A stretch of 64,000 bases of DNA from Sipunculus nudus (GCA_026874595.1 CM049317.1:53091618-53155617); one strand, 5' to 3'. Positions 1 to 13,574 are shown, counted from the first letter of the stretch. The notes: generated by a model not told the origin, from the sequence alone. Numbers and translations: made by a program.

Positions 1-459
1 GAGGCCAAATAACCTTTATGACCTTTACAAACTAAAGGTTATCCTTTTGAGCTTTTATAAAAATGGGCCAGAAAACGTGGATATCACCACACACAGGGTG
101 TTTGTTTTGTTAATATCAACGTGTTTATAATATGTGGGTGCCCGCCAAAATAATCGAAACAAATTCAAAAAGGGCACCCGGCAGCATGTCAGACAAGCCA
201 GAACTTTGCATATGGCGTTTTCAACAAGTGAACTTTCTACCTCCACATGTATGCAACCTACCACCTGAGGTTACATGATTTTCCCGCGTGTCTTCATTGC
301 TGTTTACAAACATGTTGATAAACAAGTTCATATATCCTTCACGAAAGGCTTATAAGATCTTTTTACAACAACAATGGCCCTTAGATCATTAATAAATACA
401 CAAAGGACGAGAGAAATCACATAATTTTTTTTTTTCGAAACGCAGATGAATGGGCACCA
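1..459 (+). repeat. MITE-like repeat, family R1, copy 1 (left end at window edge)
   Basis: Collinear with the copies at 8181 and 57827: shared words include GAAAACGTGGATATCACC and AACCTACCACCT. The right end reads TGAATGGGCACC, the inverted form of the family's left end GGGGCCCAATCACC. The left terminus may lie one or two bases outside the window. Open frames inside it are chance frames. Confidence 0.75.
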
Positions 460-2672
460 TAAATATGAGATGAATTTCATGACCAACAAAAAAATTGCAT
501 TTTACAACCCTTTGGTTCCATTGGGCGATGTTGCCAAGTAGCATGGCATTTGCTAAGGGTTGACGGTCTGACCTAGTTACCATATTACATTTTAAGAACA
601 ATTAATTAGAACGAAACAACCAATTATAAAATTTAAATGAAGTTGTCTGCGCAAGGGACCAGTGACCTTGACGTTCAGAGCTGAACTGTTATAAAAATAA
701 GTTTTGTTTAAATTAAATTGATTAGCTTAGTTTTGTTATCAAGAGAAATGCTTATCAGCACGAGATTATCGATTAAATATCGCTATTTTCATGACACCAG
801 GGCACTTGAATTTATCTGAATAAATTTGACATCTTGAAAAAATGTGGCCGCTTTGATCAAAAAAGAAGGCGCACTACGCTATCTTATGAAAACTTCCACG
901 GTATTCTTTAAATACTTTATAACTTTAAATGACATATGAGGCTTCTCTGTTCTTCAGAAACTGGTCTCCCATGTCTTTGCATTATGTAGTCAGAGTGTAG
1001 AGGGGTTCAAAATTAAATATAATAATTCTTCAAACTAAAGACAAAAATTTCAATCGATTTCAACATGTAATGTCAATGGCAAAAAGGCGCGTCTACGTTT
1101 GTAACTTGCGAAATATTGTCTTTTAAATGTAATGCTCAGGGTAAAATAACTTATATGTTGAAGTTGTATGTTAAACTTTGCATTTCACCAGGGTCAGTGT
1201 CAGCAGAGGAGCTGTTAGACTGTTCACGGTCGACCTTAACCAGGGCCTGGCGCTTCTACAGCTGTTCATAAAAATCCTCAACTAACGAATATCAGAATAA
1301 ACTGAATAACTAATTGCTAATTAATAAAAAAAAATATGAAAAATTAAAATGAATCACCAAAATTTGAAACATAAATAGATTAAATGAGATATATTGCAGC
1401 TCAACGGAGGGGGGGGGGGGGTTGTTGTTGACACCACAATAATTCCACACAAAATACTGTTTTAATTCCAATTAGAAATATCAGTTGCACAAGATTAATA
1501 AATATCATGTTTGCAGGATCAAACCTAATGATATGTAGAAAAAAGTCTCAAAACTGCGATAGCTAGTGACAGGAATTTCATTATTGTGTTATAGAAAATT
1601 TAGTGATTATTAGACAAAGTGAAATTTCGAGAGGACGGCGGGTACTGGATAAAAAAAATCAATGGGAGAGATCAAATTACCCATAACGGGATGCCAGAGT
1701 TCATTGAATGTCTTCGAACACCAGTGCGGTGTGATGTTGTCGAACTATTAAAGTTTATTCTTGTCCACATGTGCGTAATTTGTACAGAATTTAGAATATA
1801 TTCAGTAGGATAATGCTTTTACGCTATAAACCCCTTCTCAAAATACAGTAATCGAATTTTCTATTGTGTTGCACTAAACAAAGAAAGCTGTTGGTTTAGA
1901 TAACGTCATTTGTGGTATCTACGTGCCTGGGATTACCAGGTTATGGCCCATCAGGCATGTCTAGTCCTTTCTGAATGAGCGCTCGTTATTTGCTAATGTC
2001 TTAAGCGGCCCCCTAAGCATGCCCTTTATAGTTCCGTAAGTAGCAAACATTTACGACATCCTATTCCATAACCTATTTCTTTCAGACACTGGTTGCTGAC
2101 GCACTTCTTCACGCCAAGAGCACAATGAAGATAATTCTATTCATATTCCTTTTTGCAGACAACTCTAAATGTACCTCGAAAAGACACCCCATATGCAAGG
2201 CTTTTGAAACATGAACCAATGAACCACTATCATTCCTTCATGACAGCACATTCCCAGTCTATTAATGTTATTAAACAGTAATTCTAAAATCAATAAGCAT
2301 GTCAGGATATAAAAAATGAATGACATATTTCCCGTGTAGACACTTTGCACAAGTACGTAGTTCCACATATGTACAGCATTATGTGGCTTTGGCTGATCAG
2401 GTGCACATTAAAGAGAGTACACGCACGTTATCTGACCTATGTTTAACTGACCTGATCTATTGGTTCAAATTTCATGAACTTTAAATAAGTAGATTCCTGA
2501 TATTTCCTAACATTTTCCAGTTCACATTGCCCTGTTTTTTTTCTAGAAACCCCTAAGCGTCATCAAATTATATTTCACGGCATTTACAGCCACAAATTTT
2601 CACAAATGACGATCAATATCTTATTTACATGTATCAGAGAAGGCAAAAAAAAAAACAAGATCTATTACTCAC
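1..2672 (-). other. Intron 1 of the MFSD6-like gene (non-coding as far as visible)
   Basis: Sequence downstream of the MFSD6 donor. No minus-strand frame here resembles the missing MFSD6 C-terminal helices. It holds a repeat copy at 1-459, a G run near 1408-1420, and otherwise AT-rich unique-looking DNA in which I see nothing else. Confidence 0.6.
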
Positions 2673-4296
2673 CTATAGCGAGGATGAGTTTCCTGCAAAA
2701 GAAGAAAGCGAAGATCTCGGAGATGTGGTTGATTACGGATGCGATACCAAACAGGGTCGGAGCACCACCGAGGTCTTGAAGATGCCAGAACAAGAAGGTG
2801 AAGACAAGCCCGATCCCAAAACCCATGAACCATCCCAAGTACAGCATCGCTCCATAATGCACCGTGCCGAACAGTCGGATAACCGTCACCCATTCCGGCA
2901 TCGTTCCAGACTGCCCCATCTTCCCACGCGGGATGTAGAAACTGCGACTATCCATAACATCAGTTATCATATCTTTATCCTCCGCCAGATCTTCACTTTC
3001 AGATTTTAAGGATATATGAACTTTCTTTTCGTAAGAATCCGACTGTTTGAGATCATTTTGGGGCATTGGAGCAGGGGTTTCATCGCTCCTTGGTGTTGAG
3101 TCTTCGTCTGAATCCTCCTCGATGAGTCCTTGTCTGTCGTACTTCCGGCGCCGTGTGATCCTCTTTTGCACTTTCTCTACGACCTTATCCTTAACTTGAG
3201 ACAACGCGATATCTCGTGGACCTTCGCTGCTGAATCGGAACTGGGTGGCTGTTATGAAAGCGCAACTCATTAAAACTGAAAATACCGCAAAACATACGGT
3301 ATAGTTTCGCTCTCCAAGCTGGGTCTTTCCGCAAGGATGGTCAGGGAATATATTAGAGTGATCAAGAGCAAGGCCGACAAAGAACATTGCCAAGGCCCAA
3401 CCGATTGAACCAAAGATTCTCTGTTTCCCGTAATTATCTGCGTCATCGCCAAGGTAACCAAGTGTTGCCGCATCAGCCAGTGTAATCGCTGGAGCACTTG
3501 TAAATTCACCTATTATCACCAGGAGTAGGAGCAACAAGAAAGCTTCTTCAACTTTATCTAGGTTATACACAACGCTGCTGAACGGCGGGCTTGCAAGACC
3601 CTCCACATCACGTGGTCCAGCGTTTGCAATGGTTTCATGGAGAAGAGGAATTGGTGATTTCCCAAGATCACCATACCCAGGATGCAAACGTTTATAATCG
3701 TAGGGGTCAAGGTCACCTAGTTCGCGTTTCCGTCTGTTGAAGGCTCCAAGTCCACCGCTTGCATCAGGAACGAGGCTATTTGCATTAAAATCATTGATTC
3801 CCGTGGGAACGCCCATGGTGCCACCATGGTAGCCTTGCCTGTTAAAATAAGGATGCAAAAGTATGGTGCTTGTGGCATTTTCAGCGAGGCAAGCTGACAC
3901 CGGTGGCTGTATAAAGGCTAGAGCCAGTGTAAAAGCTACTAGGCAAAACAGGGAGAACAGTAAAATGGTCTTCCATCTCTTCCATCGGTCAGCAAGAGTC
4001 CCCCAGAATGGAACACCGACGTATTCTATAAAAGGACGAAAACCAATCAACACTCCAGCTTGTACCGGATTCATGCCCAGTTGTTTGAAATAAACAGCTA
4101 ATAGGGGAAATAGAGAACCAAAGGCGGCAAAGAAAAAGAAATAAAAAAGTTTAGATATGAGCAAATCATAGTTCACATAGGTGAACATCATATCGAAGCA
4201 ATCTCTCGTTTTAGTCCTCCGGTTTCCATTGTTATTATATCCGTCAAAATTGGGATTCCCGAAAGCGCGGGCGCTTTCTACGTTATTGCTGTCCAT
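2673..4296 (-). CDS. MFSD6: MFSD6-like major facilitator transporter, first coding exon (partial gene)
   Basis: Encodes about 541 residues of a multi-pass membrane protein of the major facilitator superfamily, MFSD6 branch. MFSD6 proteins sit in membranes and their substrate is poorly defined. Seen: a hydrophilic N-terminus, then DLLISKLFYFFF and KQLGMNP (residues about 44-76), which match the conserved MFSD6 start; the MFS loop motif GTLADRWKRWKT (99-110); a long loop (about 132-250) with an N-A-T glycosylation site; further membrane helices from about 253 including IIGEF, YGKQRIFGSIGWALAM and FMGFGIGLVFTF. The ATG at 4294-4296 is the first in frame after a TGA at 4357-4359. The exon ends in frame at a strong donor GTGAGT (2667-2672, read on the minus strand), phase 1. 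The C-terminal third expected for the family (human MFSD6 is about 790 residues) is not visible down to position 1, so the next exon lies outside. It is divergently placed to the WSC gene with about 9.3 kb between. Family call is firm; orthology to MFSD6 rather than a paralogue is likely. Confidence 0.9.
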
Positions 4297-6069
4297 CTTG
4301 GTATTCTGTGTAGTCTTATCTCCGAGGTTCAGGGATTCAAGAGGTTCTCTGTCCTGTCAGACAGAGTGTCAAAAGACGATCGAGTGACTCTGTGTTAAAG
4401 TTATTGAACAACGAGCACCATGTCCTTTACAATAAATTTGTTACATCCCTTAAACTATAAACATCCTAAGTCTGAAGGTTTGTTCATCAGGGAAACTCTT
4501 CTTATTCTTGTGCCTGGTTTGCAGAGAGGTCTGTGGTAAGGCGATGCCTGTATAAAAACAATTAGGAACATTATTAGTACATTGTATCGCAACTTCATAA
4601 ACACTGAAATGAAAGAGAAACTCATGTCGTTAAAATGTAATATTTTCAGCATAAGAAACGTCAAAGCATTACGGAGATAACAAGTCAGCAAAGATGAGAA
4701 GCTTTACAGATTTGAAAATCAGATTAATATTTTGCCCAGAACTTGTTTTCTGAGGCATTCATGAGAGGACCCATTCATGGTGCGTTTATTTCAAAACTCA
4801 TTCACGTGAGTAAGAAGTTCGTGTAGGATTTGCCTTTTACATTATCTTACCTGTCATGGTAACCGGATTGGTGTTTGAAGTGGCTTTTGTCACGCCGAAG
4901 ATGTTATGTTAAAGATCAGGGGACAAAACTTACTGTGATATTAAAGCACATTGTTTAAATGTCACTCAATTTACCTTATTTAAATTTGAATATGATTAGT
5001 GACCTTTACAATTGCTCATGCCATTTCAGCTCGGTGATTTATCTCCTTTTTCCGGGCAAGACCCCCATACCAGAACTATAAGAACACAATTACCATTACA
5101 GACACTGATGAAAAAGCCCTTTTCAAGAATATTATGTGCGTGGTTTTTTTTTTATGCCGGGCTTGGTAAAACAGCTTCGTCAATAGTATCCAGTTTGTGA
5201 TCATTACATCGCCAGACTCTTTACTAAGCCCAAGAAAGATCCATGCACCAAATATAATAACTCTCTCAGAAACATTATATACTGGGAGCCGGGCTTTAAA
5301 ATAATATAATCTCGCAGCAGATTCATTGATTTATGAAAAACTGGATGCTTGACAAAGAAACTTTGTACATTTCCTCATTAAGCAACTCGCCTTGATCACT
5401 AAGCGCTGTGGGAAGCTTACAGAGGATATTCACTATCTCAAAAGCCTGTCTTCAGCTTATCATACAGATTTCTTATGCTATAACAAAGAAATCTAAGTGA
5501 CATCAAAATGCGCAGGACTAACAGCAAAAATATGTATAATTCCTATTGTTCGTTTACACACGCATTTCTTCAACGTTATTATACCTCTTACGAAACTCTT
5601 TTTTTCCGAAATCTTAATTTAATCTTCATCTCACTACAAGGATAATCCTTCAAGGCATATCTTACATATATGCCTTTCCTAGCCTAATTTAAATCTTTGT
5701 GCAAACAGTTTATTCAATACCTTCAGTTGACAAAATCTTTAGTGGTTCTGATATATATTTCCCTTTTTAACGTCAAGACATGGACCATTATCAATACCGC
5801 ATATCAGACATAAATCCAATATAAAAAAGCATCTATAACGCCCTATTTTCAGTGGGTTATCCTGGTGAAATTGTTCTTCACATGTTTTATTAATGAAATA
5901 TTATACTACATGTAAATTAAATCAAGAGTAAGTTATTTTTTAAGCAATAAGACCAAGATAGTGTCCTTTTAAACAAATATATGATTGATAGTGATGAAGT
6001 ATGTCTATAAATGTATGTCCGTCATCCATATGCCACCTGTACCTAAGCTGTCTAATAAGGTTATCTGTG

Positions 6070-6126
6070 CAGTACGACCACCTGGGACCAGTCCCATGGG
6101 TGGTCGCATTAGACAGGTTAGACTGT
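6070..6126. repeat. Short pogo/Tigger-like terminal palindrome
   Basis: CAGTACGACCACC at the left pairs loosely with the right end, which reads inward as CAGTCTAACC...GACCACCCATGGG, and TA follows at the right. CAGT termini next to TA fit a tiny Tc1/mariner-pogo type remnant. Confidence 0.4.
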
Positions 6127-6628
6127 ATTACATTAAATTTGATTATCGATAGAACTTGGTGACATGTAACAAACATTTATTACAGCAATTTAAAATTCTA
6201 ACGCAAATAGAACCTATGCATTGGAGAAGGACACTGCAGGAATATTAGATAAAGCACCCCAAAATAGCAGGGATATATAGTTCAGAAGGAAATCGAAATT
6301 GTAAATTTTCTCTTTTTTTTATTATATAGCCCTGGCTTGAAGAATCTTGTTTCACGCCAGGACCCGGAGCCGGTATTGATACAATTATGAACAACCCCAA
6401 ACAGGCCTGTAAAAATGACCTCATATCGCGGTCCGGCAATTTATGCATTAGCGGCTCTACGGATTCCCTCCTTGATCCCTCGCCTGATGAAGCTCTCGTC
6501 TGCGGAACTTGCTTGAGAGTACATGTAACGCATTTATCGATCTTCTGCCTAGACTCCAGAGCAGACGACCATGCTGAATTTGGCGGGAAGTTCCGCTTTG
6601 GGTTATATTCCTTAAATAACGCTGTCAG

Positions 6629-6945
6629 GGGCGGATCCGGATCTAAAAAAGGAGGGGTCCAACCTGAGAGGAATGATGTCAAAGCCTAAAAATGGTCTCC
6701 AGGTCCGGAAAAGTGGGGGGGGGGGGGATTCCATGCCGTAATAATTGGTCTGAAACCCTTAATAAATGGTTGCAACGGCTGAAAAGGGGTGTCCGCATCC
6801 CCTTGACCCCCCCCCCCCCCCCCCGGATCCCCCTGGATGCGCTTCTGACTGTGACTGGATGTCATGCGAGCAGTTCGAACTGCGTCATGGGTTTCCTTGT
6901 TTTACCCATGTTCGGACTGGGGCTAAAAAAAAAAAAAAAAAAAAT
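6629..6945. repeat. Dispersed repeat with GGGGCGGATCC start and G, C and A runs
   Basis: Begins GGGGCGGATCCGGATC and includes a G run (6714-6727), a C run (6808-6824) and an A run (6926-6943). A related start, GGGGCGAATCCAGGAT, occurs at 44878, and a reverse-oriented end (AATCCGCCCCTTGAAGG) at about 61780. Frames through it are low-complexity artefacts. Confidence 0.5.
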
Positions 6946-7156
6946 GAAACTTTGGTGACAGCCAGGGTACTATATTTTAAGGAAATTTTAGAACTGTTCA
7001 AACTTCTAATCAAGCGTTCCCTGCCTGTCAGCATAAAATACGCCCTATAGGGCCGAACAATACAAACATGTTGAAAGACAAGTAAAGCGGGTCATCGAAG
7101 GCAGAGGGCCTTTTAATTGTAAGCATGACCCAGTCGATCTCAAGTCTGTATACTAC

Positions 7157-7580
7157 GGTGGGCTTCATATTCGCGAGGTTAAATTTTCATGATTTTTCAC
7201 TTCTTCAGTGTTCCGCGATGGTTTCATTTTCGTGCTTTGCTATACAGTAACTTACACAATGGACATAACAATTATTATATCAGTTACCTAATTTTTCCGT
7301 AAAATCTTTACAATTGTACGCAGAGTTAAGGGGACTTTAAACATGTAAACATTCTTCATGCAACAAAGGAAGATATCAAAGGTTTGGCTATTTTTCATAT
7401 TGCTCATTAATATCGATATCAGCACAATATACGTAAGATACCATTGAATCTGTAGAATAAATTACCCTTCACCTGGGCGGATGCAGCGTCTTATTCACGG
7501 AGGTTTTATTTTCGCGAAAATTTTTCTTTGCGAATATCAAGAATTTGAAACCTTCGCGAACAAAAAGGCAATTATAGTAT
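7157..7580. mobile_element. MITE-like element, TTCGCGAA family, copy 1
   Basis: Left end GGTGGGCTTCATATTCGCGAGG; the right end carries CCTTCGCGAACAAAAAGGC, giving imperfect inverted ends rich in TTCGCGAA. Related copies lie at 30802, 32046 and 46418. No coding capacity is visible. Confidence 0.6.
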
Positions 7581-8180
7581 ATGGCCTTTATATATATCAT
7601 AAATATGAGTTGTGAAGGAAAAATAGAATAATTTATTATTATACAGAATTATAGGTGTATAACAAAATCTTTTAAATTTTTACACAACTAGGGGCCAACT
7701 ACACATTAAAATATACCCTGGTGAAAGAGGTCTTAGGCAATGGCTCGTGGAGCTTGTGGAGCTTAAATGTTGTAGCACAGCATACCATTTCTAATTTATA
7801 ATACTTTATAATTAATTTAAATTAAAAATAATAGTATAAGTATTTTTTTACTGACGATTACAAACATGATTCTGCTCTTTGACTGGTCGCGCAGCCATCC
7901 GCGTGTCCCCCCAAAAACATCGGGTCTAGGCATCTGTATGAAAAAGTCAGTGTATGGATGCCCAGGAGGTTTAACTTGGTCTGTGTTTTTATATTATAAG
8001 CCCACTGGAAAAACCATTTTAATTTTAAAACTGTACAAATCGAAATATCAACTGCACATTTCCATTTATTACTGCACAAATCGGGGTCAAACTTAAATAT
8101 ATCCTGCTGACTGAAACAAAAGAGTAATGTGGAGACGATATTATAAAATTCTTGCATTTTTGTTTCAATTTACATCTTAA

Positions 8181-8645
8181 AGGGGCCCAATCACCTATCT
8201 TGCCGTTATAAACTAAAGGTAATCCCTTGGAGCTTTTACAAAAAATGGGCCAGAAAACGTGGATATCACCACACACAGGCTATTTGTATTGTTTATATCA
8301 ATGTGTTCATAATATTTTTGGGCCCGCCAAAATAATCAAAACAAAGTCAACAAGGGCATCTGGCAGCGTGTCAGATAAGCTAAAGCTTTGCAAATGGCGT
8401 TTTGCAACAAGTGACCTTTCTTCCTCCACATACATGCAACCTACCACCCTTTGGTTACATATTTTTCTCGCGTTTCAACATTGCTGTGTTTACAAATATG
8501 TTGTTGATAAACAAGTTCATACATCCTTTACGAATGCCTTACAAGATTTTTTCACAACTAAAATTACCCCTAGATCGTTTATATATACACAGAGGAAGCC
8601 AGAAACCACTTAAATTCTGTTTCAAATGGTAGGTGAATGGGCACC
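8181..8645 (+). mobile_element. MITE-like element, family R1, copy 2 (full length)
   Basis: About 465 bp. Left end AGGGGCCCAATCACCTA and right end TAGGTGAATGGGCACC are inverted repeats with about two mismatches. TTAA precedes it; the matching right flank reads TTAG, so a TTAA or TA target duplication is plausible but not exact. A 128-codon frame inside is not a gene, since it spans a repeat and matches nothing. Confidence 0.75.
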
Positions 8646-9479
8646 TTAGAAAGACATGGCATCTGCATGCTGTTAAGCATAACGGGTGAATTCTTGGTAA
8701 TATGGTTACAGAAGATAATTATCAATTTGGAAAATCATAGTCGGCGGAACTCATGTCTCATTACGACCGTTAATTCCAAGAAACTGTCTATTCCATGAAA
8801 TTATAGGAACCCTGCAGCTAGCGCACGGACGTGACAACTCGCTCACCATTACTATCTACCTTGTCAACTGTGACTAGAAATTGGATTAATGTCGTTTTCA
8901 GTGCATTCTGTTAGCTCGAGGCATTTGTTCTGTAAGATCGATATGTTTACCAGGGACGAACGGAAGGTTCAAGCCCACGCTCATATTCAATACGGTCGGT
9001 CAAATTCTTCTTCAGCAATGGTCACAGATTGATTTTCTTTGCTAATCAAACCTCTACAGTGCCTTAAAATTGTGCATAATCTAACTATATATAATGAATA
9101 TATAATTTATCACTAGTTTTTCTCAAATCTATAATTATCATAAAGCATGGTCTATAGGCGACATAATTAATGTTTCAAAAGGATGGCGGATAAGGTCTTC
9201 ACGAACGACGTGAATACAATGCTCGGAGAGCACCGGGTTTTATCTGTGTTCCAGTCTATATTCATGACGGTGTACGCAATCACCTCCCATGATTATATTG
9301 TGCTACAACGACAGGAGGCATTTAACTTGATGTGGATGTTATTTTTACGATATTTATCCCTTTCATTACTGTTTCTCGATCAAAGACATTGAGTATCATG
9401 CATGGTTCATTAATATCATTACTCTAATTAAATAAAAGGTCCAAATGGAGCGGGATTGCAGAGAGAGCAAAATTCGACC

Positions 9480-9796
9480 TATAAGGCAAAAATAAAAAAT
9501 AAATAAATAAATGGTATAGTTATCAGGCAACGCCCGCGTCAATTTTAACCCCCCACATTATTTTTTAAATTTATTTTTATCTCCAAGAAGATAAAATAAT
9601 ACAATTTTGATAAAATTTCCTTCGTTATTTAGTGCTTTTGTCTGTTTAGCAAAACAATTTTGTTATTTTCATGCTTTCCCCTGATCATATGACATATTCA
9701 TCGAAACGTACAAATTAAAGAAAAATAAAACATCGTCCGCCCGCACTGTTTTCTGAAAAAAAGTGTATTAGAACCATACTTTTTGGCCTTATTTAT
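9480..9796 (+). mobile_element. MITE-like element, AAGGC family, copy 1
   Basis: Left end ATAAGGCAAAAATAAAAA, and the right end reads the same inward (ATAAGGCCAAAAAGTATGG). The inner part has CAGGCAACGCCCGCG. A copy in opposite orientation lies at 49703-50013 with the same order of words. Non-coding. Confidence 0.6.
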
Positions 9797-12700
9797 TATG
9801 AGTATGATATCATGCAACTGCTATTACTCTGTGTGTACATATATTAATTTTGCGTTTGAATTGGTATGGAATTTTCTATTCAATTCGATATTCTATTATG
9901 ACGTTTTGGTACTATTCTTGATTATATTATAATCCGTCATAATATTCTGTCGTGGAGACGTACACATTCCAGATACTTTCTATCAAGACAATACTTAATT
10001 GGGCTTAACCTAACTGAACATTCACTTGAACAAAGTATTCCCCTTCATTAGTTTGCAACATGTGTTGGAGTGTATAAGATGGCTTTTGTTAAATAATATA
10101 TATTACGAATATTTATTTAAAAAAAAACACATACAATTCACAATTTTAAATACATGATTGCTCTGGAAGAGTCATAACGAAATATTTCTACTTGGGCCAC
10201 AAATAATTGGAACCCATGCAGTACTGCGTGAATGAAATGTGGGAGCTCGTTACCTGAAGTCATTCTGCCCCGACAATCAGTGACATTGCGCATGTTATGA
10301 AGTGTCTTGGTGCTCTTTTATGAACTATGGGTATATGGTTAATTGTGGTTTAAATTTGCATTATATAAACCTGCTATCACCCAGTACTCACCCTTTCTAA
10401 AATCAATCTGAAAATAATTCTAACAAAAGACTCAATATAGGCATTAAAACAGTCCTTAATATTATGCTTTGTGAACTATAAAGTATTTGCCCTTATAATT
10501 ATGTCACATTTCTGTACTGTTCTAGGTAAAATCAGGTAGAATACCAGGATACCATACAAGCAATATTTCAAAATTAATTTTTTTCGTGGTACTGGAGAGC
10601 GGTTCAGTATCTGTCACTTATACAGCCCCCCACTAATTTTGATACTTAACACAAGCAGGCAGGCTGTAACCACAAGAAGCCCTTTTTGCAGTAACGTAAT
10701 TACATGGAGAGCTAGGCTTCATAATTGGTACCCATGACAATGAAAAATAATCTGTCATGAAGACTTAATCTACGGACCACAGCTGCAATACTTGTCGCAT
10801 AGTGCCTGCTAGGTGAGCTAGAGGATTCTGGCATGAACGGGCCCTCCGCTGCAATCGATATTCTCACAAATTACAGTAGCGGCTTAATGCTGACTGAAGG
10901 CTGCGTCTTTCTGTGTGGGTACATTGCATTTTAACGTGCATTGTCCAATCTGCATCCCACTGTCCTAACCTGTGCTAAATACAGATTGTGTATGATGCCT
11001 ATAGCATGCAATAGTAATTTAAAAGCGTTTAGGGTTATAAGCATATAAAGGTCGCTTTACCTGTGCCTTCCCACCATGCTTCACTGTCCCTGCTGGCCAG
11101 CCCGCGCACTGGTACTCGCAACTTCCTGGCAGTGACGCGGTTCGATCAATACAAGGTCTGTTTCGTGGACTGAGGCTGTTTGCGAGAACAAATAGTTCCT
11201 TTCTGCTTGTATGACGGCTTGTGTAAAAATTACAACACATAATCCACTGTATTCTCTCGTTTCCTCGGAAAGCGGCGCACATATTATATTATTATTTAAA
11301 AAAAAAACAGTTTATCCTTAATTTCTATGCGAGGTTGGATGTGTAATGTTTAAATCTGTTCATCATTTCTTTTATAATACGTTCAAATTCCTTCAGGGCT
11401 TTCAATAGCTGCTTATTTTTGAAAGATTTTATTTTAAAAATAGGTTACATTATATACAGGAAAAAGAAGCGACACTCACTCCCATGCTGGGAGGAATCAT
11501 GCATAATCAAACTGAGGAAATATAAGTCATACTTTGCTCAATCAAAAAAAAAAAAAAACAAGGAAAATTTTTAACTTACTGACAGAGAAATGGGGATATC
11601 GTGAGAAAGCTGATTATGTTAATGTCAAGCAAAAGTGTATTTATTTAAAGTCTACAATCTGCGAAAAGTGTGCATGTATTACATATTTAACACACATGCA
11701 GACATAGCATATAGTAGAGGCAGTTATAAAGATTACAGGTTTCCACAATGTAACTTCAGAGCAAGACGACCGGAGTAATGTTTGATCGGTTGCAGAAGTG
11801 TTTATCAGAGAAACCATCCCAGAAGGAGACTCCACCATGACACAGGGATACAAGTGTTTGTAGACTTTAAACATAAATCTCACAGCATTTAAGTTTAGGG
11901 AAACAGGGTGTATTTAAGTTCATTTTATCCCTATTTGTGCAATTTATTTTTAATTTTATGGTTAATTCAAGTCACAGACCACTGTTTTGCTTGTAGAATA
12001 AATACTTGAATTTTTTAATCACTCATAATGAAAAGTCTCATGTCACGGCTATATACTGTGTAACCGGCTCTGTTATAAGTTTTTAACATTGTTATGTTCC
12101 TGTTATATTTACATATAATCGTCATATTCTCATTTACAATTCAATGATGATGGAGAAATTACACAAATCAATGAAAAAAAAATGACAGAGCATCGACTTC
12201 AGTTATGAACTACCGCATGGTTATAGTCAAACACATTCTTATATGAATTACTTTACTGGACCTCATTTACTTGCTGCCGTGCAGCCGGACAATTTCCTTG
12301 TATAGTGTATCCTGTAGGGAAACTGTGTGAGACGCAAAATCCGGCGCTGCTTTTCAGTATTTAGTGTAAACCATTCTATTTTCGAGATGTTTTTTTTTTT
12401 ATTGTCGCCCCTTTTGCCCTCTCAGAAGCCAACCCTGAAAACTGACGCAGTATAAATTAAGTGTCTTCTTCTTCAAATGCTAATTCATTAGTGCTTTCCG
12501 TGTTCAGATTTCAACTAATCCTTGACATAAATATGGGAAATGTTGAAAAATTTTGTAGTGTTTTTCGCATTCATTATTTTACTAAGTTATCAACTGTTCT
12601 CGAAGATTTGCAGTAAAAGTTTCCAGCAAGGGCAAGCTGCTACTTGTGAGCATTGAAAAGTGGCGCCACCTGTTGACTAAGTTAAAAAGCTTTCTGCATC

Positions 12701-13374
12701 ATGATTTCGTATTAATGGTAATGGAAAGTTGGAAACCCAGTCGTCTTATACTTTGGTTCTGTTGTTTCCACGGTATATTTCACAGATTCTAAAAATAGCT
12801 ATAGGCCGTAATAGTTATATATATAAATATATATATTACATTCAATATTTATAGCAGGTTGGTGCATGATAGGGGAAATTTGATAACTTTTTTTTAAGCT
12901 GGCATTGAATATTTTGTAGGTTTCTGTGAAATCTATGGCCAGTTTTAGAAACTAGAACACCAACCCCTGCATTCCTGAAACAAAAATAAAAGTGCAGGAG
13001 CTGGGTTTGGGTTTGTTGTATAATATGACGTCAAAAACTCCTTGGAAAACACTTTCCTGGGGCATTCAGTACGTGCATCTCAATTTATTATATAAAGGGC
13101 CTGGATACATTCATTTCAAGTGGGTGTTTTAACATGTGCTACCTGTTGTCAATATCAGTTCATCACCAAAGACCACGTGTATCCTACAGCGAAACATCCC
13201 ATCACATAATAAAAAGAAGCATGTGATATGTGTTTATACTCATATAGAATACTTTCAAGCAACCTACAAGGCTGTATCAAAGAGCTTAGATGTCATTCTA
13301 AGCTCTCTGGCTGTATCGTGTGTTGACTTCCCATGAAAGGAATCTCGTGGCACGTAGTGCGTACGTTTCTTTTG

Positions 13375-13454
13375 TGACGTCACATATGACGCAACATATG
13401 ACGTCACAATCGAAAAATTATGGGACTTCGCGTCACGCACTCTGCTTGTATATA
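13375..13454 (+). promoter_or_regulatory. CRE cluster plus TATA box upstream of the WSC gene
   Basis: Two perfect CRE palindromes TGACGTCA at 13375-13382 and 13399-13406, a half-site TGACGCAA at 13387-13394, a reverse half-site CGTCA at 13431-13435, and TATATA at 13449-13454. The TATA lies about 120 bp upstream of the ATG at 13575, so a transcript start near 13480 is expected. Known: TGACGTCA binds CREB/ATF-type bZIP proteins. Inferred: the gene may respond to cAMP/CREB-type signals. Confidence 0.55.
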
Positions 13455-13574
13455 CACAAATTACTCAGTGGCAAGCACTGATACATGTGGTCATCGAAAA
13501 GTCAAACCAGACCTCAACTTACAGAGGGATTGTTGAGTTCAGATACCGGAGAAAAATCAGCATAAAACAAAACC

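Larger units (their letters stand above)
4297..13374. other. Intergenic region between the divergent MFSD6-like and WSC genes
   Basis: About 9 kb with no supportable gene. It holds R1 copy 2, a TTCGCGAA element, a short pogo-like end, a G/C-run-rich repeat at 6.6-6.95 kb and an AAGGC element at 9.48-9.80 kb. 4400-6050 and 9800-13370 show only AT-rich DNA with homopolymer runs. 6340-6700 is a GC-richer island open on both strands (145 and 100 codons) that I could not tie to any family or splice structure. Confidence 0.6.

Noticed and set aside
2165-2368. Hydrophobic minus-strand frame as the next MFSD6 exon
   Set aside because: Sequence does not match the conserved helices that should follow, and no acceptor in the right phase was evident.
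2629-3009. 126-codon plus-strand frame
   Set aside because: Antisense shadow of the MFSD6-like exon.
8227-8613. 128-codon plus-strand frame
   Set aside because: Lies inside MITE-like R1 copy 2, not conserved as a frame in copies 1 and 3, no recognisable protein.
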